This document shows positions 33,807 through 45,300 of a DNA stretch of 64,000 nucleotides, piece by piece. Positions within the stretch are counted from its first letter, which is position 1, and each line of letters opens with the position of its first letter. The stretch spans positions 1-64,000 of the forward strand of contig CBFFRP010000271.1 of NCBI GenBank assembly GCA_965644295.1, read 5' to 3'. The DNA comes from Paraphysomonas bandaiensis. Lineage: Eukaryota > Chrysophyceae. A model generated the notes under the pieces. The model did no database searches. It had not been told where the DNA came from and saw nothing but the letters and a program-made list of their open reading frames with translations. Made by a program: the position numbers and the translations under genes.

Positions 33807-34880
33807 ATGAAGAGCGCAGTGTATGCCCCTGTTCCCGATAGTCTTGAAGAGGTGCAAGCTCAGGGCCCAGTGCGTGAAGTTCATATTGATGGATTGGTAA
33901 TGCACTCTATTTATAATGGTACCTTATAACACAACTTCTTTCTATAGGTTGCTCTTAAAATTGTGAAGCATTGCAATGAGAATTTACCCTCAATGGTTGC
34001 GGGTTCGCTGTTGGGTCTGGACGTGGACGGTGTCCTTGAAGTAACTTACTCTTATCCTTTTCCAACTACAAGGGCAGATACTGACGGAGAAGATGCCGCG
34101 GAGGATTCCGACGGACAAAATTATCAAATAGAAATGATGAAGATGCTGCGTGAAGTAAATATGGATAATAACTGTGTTGGTTGGTACCGGAGCACTCATA
34201 TGGGTACATTTAGTATGAATGATGTCGTCGAGTACCAATATGGCTACCAGTCTTCTGAGGATCTATCTGATAACAGTGTAGTTATCCTGTACAACCCCAG
34301 TCATTCCAAGAAGGGCCATTTAGATATCAAAGCGTTCCGTTTAAGTGATGAGTACATGCATCTACGACAGACGAGAAAGAACAACTTCGTGAAACCCGCG
34401 AATATTTTTGTTGAACTCCCAGTGAAAATTAAGAACGCCGGACATATTGCTGGCTTCATAAGATGCCTGCAAGATACCCATAAGGAGGAACTTAGCACAG
34501 AATTTGAGCCATTAGCACTCTCTGGTAGCGACACGTACGTAGAAAGGCACCTTGAGCTCATGAGCAGCTGGACGGACGATTTGATGAAAAAACAGCATAA
34601 TTTCCTCCTATATTCTCGCAGTGTGGCGAAGTCCCGACAGGAACAAATCAGATGGCTAAACCACCGCATACAAGACAACGCTCAACGTGTTGAGGACGGT
34701 GAATCGCCTTTACCAGAAACTCTCACCGAGTTAAAATCTCTCGACGACGAGCCGCCAAAGATTGGATCTTCCTTGATGCTCGGACAGTTGGGCCTGTATA
34801 CTGCACAGTTAAACCATCACGTAGATTCTAATTTCGAGAAGTTGTTTGCAGTTTCCCAGATGTATTCTTCTAGTAAATAG
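33807..34880 (+). CDS. EIF3H: Translation initiation factor eIF3 subunit h
   Basis: Two exons, 33807-33896 and 33948-34880, separated by a 51-nt GT..AG intron that falls between HIDGL and VALKIVKHCNEN. The product has 340 residues, near the usual 335-350. The N-terminal MPN domain (about residues 25-165) lacks the JAMM metalloprotease residues, as expected for this scaffold subunit of the eIF3 octamer core. The C-terminal helical region contains KSRQEQIRWLNHRIQDNAQR and a LGQLGLYTAQLNHHV segment, corresponding to the LLIAGQINxYCQ region of animal eIF3h. The chosen ATG gives a typical N-terminus; an in-frame ATG at 33690 would add 39 unlikely residues. Confidence 0.93.
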
Positions 34881-35056
34881 ATCAATTTGTTGTTCGCATG
34901 TGCATCATTAATAATAATTATAGTTTATTCGGACCACGCATACACTTTGGTTATAGAGTCACATGAATCAGAAATACGAAATTGAGATGCTCTACATAAC
35001 TCTTTAACTCTCTTTACTACACATAGTATATTTCCAAGAAATAATTATAATATTTA

Positions 35057-35396
35057 ATCTCAACACTTACTTCACTTCTGGTGAGAAATAACACCCCAAG
35101 CTTACTATAGATCTATATATTATATATCATATGTTGAGGAGTCGATCCCATACCCATATATATATATATCATATATCAGTAACTAAATATTCTACCTTAC
35201 TTCACCCTTTATTACTACGTGTTGATCTCAACACTTACTTCACTTCTGGTGAGAAATAACACCCCAAGCTTACTATAGATCTATATATTATATATCATAT
35301 GTTGAGGAGTCGATCCCATACCCATATATATATATATCATATATCAGTAACTAAATATTCTACCTTACTTCACCCTTTATTACTACGTGTTGATTT
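35057..35396 (+). repeat. Perfect-looking 170-bp tandem duplication
   Basis: Two adjacent copies with period 170. Both contain CTCAACACTTACTTCACTTC, AACACCCCAAGCTTACTATA, a TATATATATATAT run and CCTTACTTCACCC. I saw no differences between the copies until the end (GTTGATCTC versus GTTGATTTC), so the duplication is recent. Confidence 0.9.
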
Positions 35397-36564
35397 CACA
35401 TGTTGCACACTGCGCACTATTGACTCACTTCTATTGCACAATATGCACCTCATATATAAAATAGCACACAACAGAACGCAACATTGCGTTTGATAAAGTT
35501 GAACAATCTAATGCTGCGATATAATAGTAACTGGTATATATCTGTTAATTATAAAGACGGTGGTTTGATATGTATAACACTACAATTATTTTGTTTATCT
35601 AGTTTTAGAAAGAGATGAAGTTCTTGATCATTTTTAGGGGACTGGAAGGTAAACATGACCTTACTACTGTAGAAACTTTGCGAATTACATACTTAAGTCA
35701 TGAATAGTTATGACAAATCCCGTGTAATCTTTGTGAAGGCGAACATGGATGTGGAAGCAGGGTGACTGTCTCATATCTGCGCGCGATCTCTAAGGCCAGC
35801 CAAGATGATGAACGGGTGGGCTGGTGTGTGGCTACATAGAATCAGCGCAAACTCTTGGTGTTATATGTGGTGTACCAGCAAGCCTACACTACAGCAGTGA
35901 CGATTGTTGAGTTTTGCTGTATAGTATAGCCATTAGTGTTGGAATTTCATTGTAGTTGTACTAAAGTAGCATATTGACTCCTATTGCTAAATAATCAGAC
36001 ATTCACTACTACTAGCATATTGACTGAGTCCCACAGTTATATAATATATATTTTATATATTGTTTAAGATCTTATACATATTGGGCTGCGGGGCCATGAA
36101 AAATGTATTGAATTGCAATATATTACAATTATTTAGTTTACTTGCTACAATATATTTATTATTATTTTAGAAATATTTGGCCTCGCAATATATTGCATTA
36201 TATATATATTATATCATTGTTCGTCCTTCTTGTGCGTCTTTGAAAGTATATTTGATTAATCATAAAATTTTATACAACATAATAATCACATAACTCATCT
36301 ATTACTACAATATCGTACGATTCTGATTACCTGCAACGAAGAACGCTATTCATGTTATTAGGTTTTCATCTTCATGTTGTTGAATTTGTAACCTCTACGG
36401 AGTTACTAACGATCGAGGAAATGTTTTCTTCTTAGCACCCAAAAAGTATTAACGCAATATTGCAATATAATTATTGTTTATCATTGGCCATTATACTATT
36501 ATATATTTTTTCCAGTAATATAATGCAATATACTTATTTGTTATCGGTCCTGTAAGGCGGTAGA
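35397..36564. other. No gene; repeat scraps
   Basis: A family B copy is at 35706-35905 (listed separately). The family A end module CTATTGCTAAATAATCAGAC is at 35984-36003. From 36040 to 36540 the DNA is very AT-rich with repeated GCAATATATT/AATATATTGC words and poly(TA). Confidence 0.5.
35706..35905 (+). repeat. Dispersed repeat family B copy
   Basis: Longer copy of the repeat at 8951-9095. Shared landmarks are AAATCCCGTGTAATCTTTGTG, GGGTGG, AGCGCAAACTCTTGG and GTGTACCAGCAAGCCTA. Confidence 0.6.
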
Positions 36565-37052
36565 GTAGTAAATGTCTGATTATTAGAAATAGGCGTTTAA
36601 GATTAAGTGCTTAAATCTGATATCCTACTATTTAACGCTACGAAATCTGCTTGTGTGTTACCGCAAGCACCAAGGTGCAACCACTTTCGCTCTATCGCAG
36701 TGAGCAAGCAGAATGTTGATATATCTGACATCTGCTGACTTCAGGATTTTGAGTCCTTCAGGTAAATAGCCCGGATTCTTGACTTCAATAGACAGCCCAA
36801 TACCCGGATGCCCATGAGGTGGGCTCACTCCCGGATGGCCTGTTTATTAGTCAGGGTCCAAAGACCAAAGACGTCTACACAAGTGACACATATTAGTATC
36901 TCTTGTACCACACAAGCATTTGGGTATAAGTGGCAAAATAATTATCTGCTGCTTATATATGCGGCTCACGTTAGTTTCCCGGCGAAATTTATCTCCGGTA
37001 CTTATTCCCGAGAACACCACGAAATGTGCGCGTCCGACTTTATAGAGAGTTA
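36565..37052 (-). repeat. Dispersed repeat family A, near full-length inverted copy
   Basis: Reads as the reverse complement of the 2735 and 30988 copies. It runs from the TGTCTGATTATTAGAAATAG end at 36572, through GCAAGCACCAAGGTGCAACC, GCATCTGGGT-type blocks and GCGGCTCACGTTAGTTTCCC, to CGCGTCCGACTTTATAGAGA. It is about 490 bp and is the cleanest copy for defining the ends. Confidence 0.8.
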
Positions 37053-37497
37053 GACTGTATATATCCTGTATTGTAAAGCACTGGCCAAAAGGTATACTAT
37101 AGTGCTTCTATTCTCTAGCAAGGGGCTAGCAATATACTTTTATATTCTATTATTTATATTTTGATTTCCTGTCTGTTGTATATATAACTGTAATCTGTTT
37201 TATATTGAGCTAGCCACCAATTCTAATGTCTGGCTATATCAATGACAGCCCAGAGTAGCTGAGTAGCTGACATCAAGATATATATCATCCAATCCCAGGT
37301 AAATATATATCTCGTTATTTCGCATGTCAGATTCATCTAACTAGAACGTAATACAATGCTCATAAATGATCATGACAATGGTATACCAAACATCTCTGCT
37401 CAGAATGAAATGTATCGATTACATACACAAACTTCAATATGGTTCGCACGACTAAACTACACATCAAAGTAAGTTCGGCCTTGACGCTTGCTCCGTA
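37053..37497. other. No gene
   Basis: AT-rich 3' flank of BBS4. Nothing recognised. Confidence 0.5.
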
Positions 37498-38901
37498 TCA
37501 GAAATGAACAGCTGTTCGCATCATATTAGCCATCGCTGTAACATCCTCATCGATTTCACAGGAATCTTCAAGGGCCAAGAAAAGTTTCTCAAATTTAAGA
37601 AAATGATTCTTGGCGCGCTCTACTTCATCATTGTTCATCAATGTGATCGAGTAGTTTAAATGAATTAAGTAATCTTCACCGAGGTCGATAGCTTTATCGT
37701 AAGCGGCACATGAGTTTTCAAAATCGTCGAGCCTAATAGCAAAATAAGTACAATTTACACAGCAAAGACAATATTACTTGCTCAATGACACAGCCAGGTA
37801 CATGTACGCTCGCGCGTATGTTGGTTGCAGATTAATAGCGGTGCTAAAATAATGAAACGCGGAAGCATATTGTCCAACTGTCAGATGTACGATTCCTAAA
37901 TTATAACTGATAATCCACTCAAAGGGGGCTAGGTATACAGCCCGTTTCAAGCACGAAACAGCGGCGACATATTTCCCTTTGCCAAAAAAGCACATCCCCA
38001 CATTATTCCACAGTTGGGGTGAGTTCGGAGTTTGCGTCGCTGCAACACGATATTTCACAAGTGCAACATCCATGTCTTGATTGTCTTGTATGATACTCCC
38101 AGCAGCTAAAATAGTTTTGGGATTCTTTGGATCGTAGGTAAGTGAATTTCCTAGGTATTCGAAAGCTTTCGTGTTATTGCCCATCTTTAAATACAGTAAA
38201 CCGACGGTTGTTAATATATCAGAACTCTCAGGAACTACTTCCAAAGTTTCCAAATATGTTCGTAAAGCTTCATCTTCATTTCCCATCAGTCTATATGCCC
38301 GGCCCAGCTGGGAATATGTTGTCTCATGTCGCCGAATGGAATTAGCATTGTCAAAGCAATCAATTGCATTTTCGTACTGTTTCAGATAAAGAAAACACAT
38401 ACCCTTATTGTGCCAAATCTCTCTATCTTCAGGTGAAAGCTTTTCAGCCTCTTCAAATACATCTAGTGCTGTTTTGTGTTTCCCAAGTAGAAATAGAGAG
38501 CGCCCGACCTGTTTCAAATTATTCACATTTAGTGGGTTCATGCACAAGGCCGCTTGAAATGTAGTTAATGATTCTTCAATACGGCCCTGCTGTCTCAAAA
38601 TAAGAGCTACGAAAAATATTTATTTCCCGTATAATATTGCTTAAATATGACCTTTTATATATAACGGATACTCGGATTGCCCGTTACATGCACGCAATTG
38701 ATCCTCGATAACCTTTAAGCATTCAGAATAGTCCTGTTAAAGTATCAAAAACAGATCACTATAAATGTATAAATGGTAACCATTCCACACCTTCCTTGTA
38801 TAGCACATATGAATATACCAGTTTTGCCGCATTCGGACAGTTGACTTCGTCCCAAGATTATTTGAATTCTTTGGTACAGACGATGGCATAGTGCCCAACA
38901 T
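37498..38901 (-). CDS. BBS4: Bardet-Biedl syndrome 4 protein (BBSome TPR subunit)
   Basis: Four exons on the minus strand: 38791-38901, 38652-38733, 37778-38606 and 37498-37732. The introns are 57, 45 and 45 nt, with consistent phases, giving 418 residues. The N-terminus has RQNWYIHMCYTRKDYSEC, matching the QNWLIHLHYIRKDYE start of animal BBS4. A run of TPR repeats follows, with ALIL, NLKQVGRSLFLLGKHKTAL, YLGNSLTYDPKN, LWNNVGMCFFGKGKYVAAVS and YASAFHYFSTAINLQP. BBS4 is part of the BBSome coat that moves membrane proteins in cilia and near the basal body, so the organism very likely makes cilia or flagella. The long C-terminal tail of vertebrate BBS4 is absent. One donor is GTCATA, which is weak but required by the frame. 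Confidence 0.95.
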
Positions 38902-39379
38902 CTTAAAAATCAGTACACTTGAATTTCAGACTGCTATTCAAATAAGCCGAAGACAAAAACAACTTGATATTACTTTCTAATTCCTTGACTTCATACAGAG
39001 AAAGACAAGGTTTACAGCATCATGTATGTCTACGTATGTATGTAGGTAGGTATGTATGTATGTATGTATGTATGTATGTATGTATGTATGTATGTATGTA
39101 TGTATGTATGTACGTATGTATGTATGTAGGTAGGTAGGTAGGTAGGTACGTATTTCATTGTGTATGCATAGCGAGATGAAAGATTCACTTTAGTTTTTGT
39201 GTAACTTCCTCCTCCTCCTCCAACATCAAGACCTTTCATTCAATCTCGCGTTATGTCAAGTGTTAAACTTTACTGGAAAATAACAACTAAGGCGGGACAC
39301 TCACCTTAATATCCTGCCGTATAATTCTGAAGAAGTGCTGTTGAAGTAAATAAGTTCTATACAGATAGGATCTCTCGTC
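38902..39379. promoter_or_regulatory. Head-to-head intergenic region, BBS4 and exon-array gene
   Basis: The two start codons are 478 bp apart on opposite strands. The middle holds a TATG/GTAG microsatellite. This may be a shared promoter region. No X-box (RFX site) could be called with confidence. Confidence 0.4.
39022..39153. repeat. TATG/TAGG microsatellite
   Basis: About 130 bp of mostly (TATG)n, turning into (TAGG)n near 39128-39148. A minus-strand frame reading IHTY repeatedly is only a reading of this simple repeat. Confidence 0.95.
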
Positions 39380-42300
39380 ATGCCGGACTCTAAAGCTGGG
39401 AGCAAAGACAGCCCTAGGAGTGATGATAGTTCAGGCGACAAAACTCAGAGCAACAAGCTCGAAGGATTTAGTTCACCCCGTAAAAAGTTAATGCAAGCCA
39501 AGATACAAGCCGAAGCAATTGATAATGAGGTTGGTTTAGACCTACTCGTTTGACTGTTTTAATAAACCTTGTACTAAACAGAATAATTTGATCGACAAGC
39601 ACAAAATTAGACAAAATGTAAGCCGTAATTTTGTCTCAGGCTTAATATCGGAAAGTTTGGAGACAATTTCTGATACCAAGATCACTTCGAAGTAGAATGT
39701 AGATGTCGTATAGTGTCTTTTCGAAATGGAAAGAATTATTGAAATGAAAATACGTGCATTTGTATAGTTCTATGGAGTATTGACATATGATTTGCCAATT
39801 CATTTCTACTTCGTATGTGGTGACAACATGTCGGCACGGAAATGTTATGTCATCATTATGATATGTAGAGTGTTCTCAACAAACATGAATTAATTAATAT
39901 AAAGTCCATCTCTTTTTCTTCTCTAGACGAATGGCTCTCTAATAATTTTATATTATATCTTACGCATCGTAGCTGGTTAACTGACTGTAATTAGTTCAGT
40001 ATCACCACAAACGAAAATTCGTAAACCAGAGCAAGGGAAATAATGTATATTGCAATAGTATTGTAGATAGATTGTAGCTTCTCAATAAGAATACGAGTTA
40101 TAATCGGTTGCGGAAATGTATTTGTCCCTACTATATTTTTTCCGACATTTCTACTAAACTAAAAAGTGCCATTTGTTTCTACTATTTTTTTCTTACATTC
40201 CTACTAAGTTAAAAATTTTATGGATTCTAATAAATTTCAATACGGTTCAACTGCCATTTTTTAGTTTAGTTAGAACATCTGAAAAATTTGTAGGAACATA
40301 TGGAAGTTTTAGTAGCTTTAAAAATGACATCGTAGTTGGTTGTAGGTTACGTAACTTGCATTAGATAAGGGAGATATATTTAGAAGTTTATGTGAATGAA
40401 TAAGACCAAATGGCATATCAACATTCTATTTTACTTTGACCTTGGTGCTTGGGCAACGCACAAATGGACAAATAGTTTTGTAGACTTTTCAATTTTGTAA
40501 TTTCATGTTTACCCGTCTACTACTAATATATTATACGTTCAGGTAAAGTAATAATAGCTCACAATACAACCATTAATACGGTGAGAGCGACTGCCGTATT
40601 ATTCGTCCTCTACCAACCCAGATTCTGACTGAGTGATGTATATTTTGAACTGAGTGAATACTCTAGTAATAGATATGTGTGACTTGTATTGCTACGTGAT
40701 GGCTATATGCTGTATTAGGGTATAGATAGATAGCACTACTATGTATAATGTAACCATTGCATAATGCAGGGTAAGTAATACTGTTCATAAAGATGATGAC
40801 GGGGTCGTATGTCGTATATATGCGGTATTGTTCTGATTATTGTTGTGCGTTGTTACTATACACTGTACTAACTGTGTATGTATGATGGTGTAGGAGAAGT
40901 GCAACAGGAAGAAGAATGTCGTCAACATTCGTGGCGACATATCCAACGATGACCCGGAGGCGGAGGAAGAGATACCACGAAAGTGCACGAGCAGTGTAAG
41001 TAATAATACTGTTCATAAAGATGATGACGGGGTCGTATGTCGTATATATGCGGTATTGTTCTGATTATTGTTGTGCGTTGTTACTATACACTGTACTAAC
41101 TGTGTATGTATGATGATGGTGTGTAGAGGAGAAGTGCAACAGGAAGAAGAATGTCGTCAACATTCGTGGCGACATATCCAACGATGACCCGGAGGCGGAG
41201 GAAGAGATACCACGAAAGTGCACGAGCAGTGTAAGTAACAATACTGTTCATAAAGATGATGACGGGGTCGTATGTCGTATATATGCGGTATTGTTCTGAT
41301 TATTGTTGTGCGTTGTTACTATACACTGTACTAACTGTGTATGTATGATGGTGTGTAGAGGAGAAGTGCAACAGGAAGAAGAATGTCGTCAACATTCGTG
41401 GCGACATATCCAACGATGACCCGGAGGCGGAGGAAGAGATACCACGAAAGTGCACGAGCAGTGTAAGTAACAATACTGTTCATAAAGATGATGACGGGGT
41501 CGTATGTCGTATATATGCGGTATTGTTCTGATTATTGTTGTGCGTTGTTACTATACACTGTACTAACTGTGTATGTATGATGATGGTGTGTAGAGGAGAA
41601 GTGCAACAGGAAGAAGAATGTCGTCAACATTCGTGGCGACATATCCAACGATGACCCGGAGGCGGAGGAAGAGATACCACGAAAGTGCACGAGCAGTGTA
41701 AGTAACAATACTGTTCATAAAGATGATGACGGGGTCGTATGTCGTATATATGCGGTATTGTTCTGATTATTGTTGTGCGTTGTTACTATACACTGTACTA
41801 ACTGTGTATGTATGATGATGGTGTGTAGAGGAGAAGTGCAACAGGAAGAAGAATGTCGTCAACATTCGTGGCGACATATCCAACGATGACCCGGAGGCGG
41901 AGGAAGAGATACCACGAAAGTGCACGAGCAGTGTAAGTAACAATACTGTTCATAAAGATGATGACGGGGTCGTATGTCGTATATATGCGGTATTGTTCTG
42001 ATTATTGTTGTGCGTTGTTACTATACACTGTACTAACTGTGTATGTATGATGATGGTGTGTAGAGGAGAAGTGCAACAGGAAGAAGAATGTCGTCAACAT
42101 TCGTGGCGACATATCCAACGATGACCCGGAGGCGGAGGAAGAGATACCACGAAAGTGCACGAGCAGTGTAAGTAACAATACTGTTCATAAAGATGATGAC
42201 GGGGTCGTATGTCGTATATATGCGGTATTGTTCTGATTATTGTTGTGCGTTGTTACTATACACTGTACTAACTGTGTATGTATGATGGTGTAGGAGAAGT

Positions 42301-45300
42301 GCAACAGGAAGAAGAATGTCGTCAACATTCGTGGCGACATATCCAACGATGACCCGGAGGCGGAGGAAGAGATACCACGAAAGTGCACGAGCAGTGTAAG
42401 TAACAATACTGTTCATAAAGATGATGACGGGGTCGTATGTCGTATATATGCGGTATTGTTCTGATTATTGTTGTGCGTTGTTACTATACACTGTACTAAC
42501 TGTGTATGTATGATGGTGTGTAGAGGAGAAGTGCAACAGGAAGAAGAATGTCGTCAACATTCGTGGCGACATATCCAACGATGACCCGGAGGCGGAGGAA
42601 GAGATACCACGAAAGTGCACGAGCAGTGTAAGTAACAATACTGTTCATAAAGATGATGACGGGGTCGTATGTCGTATATATGCGGTATTGTTCTGATTAT
42701 TGTTGTGCGTTGTTACTATACACTGTACTAACTGTGTATGTATGATGGTGTGTAGAGGAGAAGTGCAACAGGAAGAAGAATGTCGTCAACATTCGTGGCG
42801 ACATATCCAACGATGACCCGGAGGCGGAGGAAGAGATACCACGAAAGTGCACGAGCAGTGTAAGTAACAATACTGTTCATAAAGATGATGACGGGGTCGT
42901 ATGTCGTATATATGCGGTATTGTTCTGATTATTGTTGTGCGTTGTTACTATACACTGTACTAACTGTGTATGTATGATGGTGTAGGAGAAGTGCAACAGG
43001 AAGAAGAATGTCGTCAACATTCGTGGCGACATATCCAACGATGACCCGGAGGCGGAGGAAGAGATACCACGAAAGTGCACGAGCAGAGTAAGTAACAATA
43101 CTGTTCATAAAGATGATGACGGGGTCGTATGTCGTATATATGCGGTATTGTTCTGATTATTGTTGTGCGTTGTTACTATACACTGTACTAACTGTGTATG
43201 TATGATGGTGTAGGAGAAGTGCAACAGGAAGAAGAATGTCGTCAACATTCGTGGCGACATATCCAACGATGACCCGGAGGCGGAGGAAGAGATACCACGA
43301 AAGTGCACGAGCAGTGTAAGTAATAATACTGTTCATAAAGATGATGACGGGGTCGTATGTCGTATATATGCGGTATTGTTCTGATTATTGTTGTGCGTTG
43401 TTACTATACACTGTACTAACTGTGTATGTATGATGATGGTGTGTAGAGGAGAAGTGCAACAGGAAGAAGAATGTCGTCAACATTCGTGGCGACATATCCA
43501 ACGATGACCCGGAGGCGGAGGAAGAGATACCACGAAAGTGCACGAGCAGTGTAAGTAACAATACTGTTCATAAAGATGATGACGGGGTCGTATGTCGTAT
43601 ATATGCGGTATTGTTCTGATTATTGTTGTGCGTTGTTACTATACACTGTACTAACTGTGTATGTATGATGGTGTGTAGAGGAGAAGTGCAACAGGAAGAA
43701 GAATGTCGTCAACATTCGTGGCGACATATCCAACGATGACCCGGAGGCGGAGGAAGAGATACCACGAAAGTGCACGAGCAGTGTAAGTAACAATACTGTT
43801 CATAAAGATGATGACGGGGTCGTATGTCGTATATATGCGGTATTGTTCTGATTATTGTTGTGCGTTGTTACTATACACTGTACTAACTGTGTATGTATGA
43901 TGATGGTGTGTAGAGGAGAAGTGCAACAGGAAGAAGAATGTCGTCAACATTCGTGGCGACATATCCAAGGATGACCCGGAGGCGGAGGAAGAGATACCAC
44001 GAAAGTGCACGAGCAGTGTAAGTAACAATACTGTTCATAAAGATGATGACGGGGTCGTATGTCGTATATATGCGGTATTGTTCTGATTATTGTTGTGCGT
44101 TGTTACTATACACTGTACTAACTGTGTATGTATGATGATGGTGTGTAGAGGAGAAGTGCAACAGGAAGAAGAATGTCGTCAACATTCGTGGCGACATATC
44201 CAACGATGACCCGGAGGCGGAGGAAGAGATACCACGAAAGTGCACGAGCAGTGTAAGTAACAATACTGTTCATAAAGATGATGACGGGGTCGTATGTCGT
44301 ATATATGCGGTATTGTTCTGATTATTGTTGTGCGTTGTTACTATACACTGTACTAACTGTGTATGTATGATGGTGTAGGAGAAGTGCAACAGGAAGAAGA
44401 ATGTCGTCAACATTCGTGGCGACATATCCAACGATGACCCGGAGGCGGAGGAAGAGATACCACGAAAGTGCACGAGCAGTGTAAGTAACAATACTGTTCA
44501 TAAAGATGATGACGGGGTCGTATGTCGTATATATGCGGTATTGTTCTGATTATTGTTGTGCGTTGTTACTATACACTGTACTAACTGTGTATGTATGATG
44601 GTGTGTAGAGGAGAAGTGCAACAGGAAGAAGAATGTCGTCAACATTCGTGGCGACATATCCAACGATGACCCGGAGGCGGAGGAAGAGATACCACGAAAG
44701 TGCACGAGCAGTGTAAGTAACAATACTGTTCATAAAGATGATGACGGGGTCGTATGTCGTATATATGCGGTATTGTTCTGATTATTGTTGTGCGTTGTTA
44801 CTATACACTGTACTAACTGTGTATGTATGATGGTGTAGGAGAAGTGCAACAGGAAGAAGAATGTCGTCAACATTCGTGGCGACATATCCAACGATGACCC
44901 GGAGGCGGAGGAAGAGATACCACGAAAGTGCACGAGCAGAGTAAGTAACAATACTGTTCATAAAGATGATGACGGGGTCGTATGTCGTATATATGCGGTA
45001 TTGTTCTGATTATTGTTGTGCGTTGTTACTATACACTGTACTAACTGTGTATGTATGATGGTGTAGGAGAAGTGCAACAGGAAGAAGAATGTCGTCAACA
45101 TTCGTGGCGACATATCCAACGATGACCCGGAGGCGGAGGAAGAGATACCACGAAAGTGCACGAGCAGTGTAAGTAATAATACTGTTCATAAAGATGATGA
45201 CGGGGTCGTATGTCGTATATATGCGGTATTGTTCTGATTATTGTTGTGCGTTGTTACTATACACTGTACTAACTGTGTATGTATGATGATGGTGTGTAGA

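Noticed and set aside
39030-39239. Frame reading repeated IHTY
   Set aside because: It is the reverse reading of a TATG microsatellite.
40771-40893. First partial unit as a real exon
   Set aside because: Using the AG at 40769-40770 gives GGT AAG TAA, an immediate stop after exon 1. Splicing from exon 1 to 40894 keeps phase 0.
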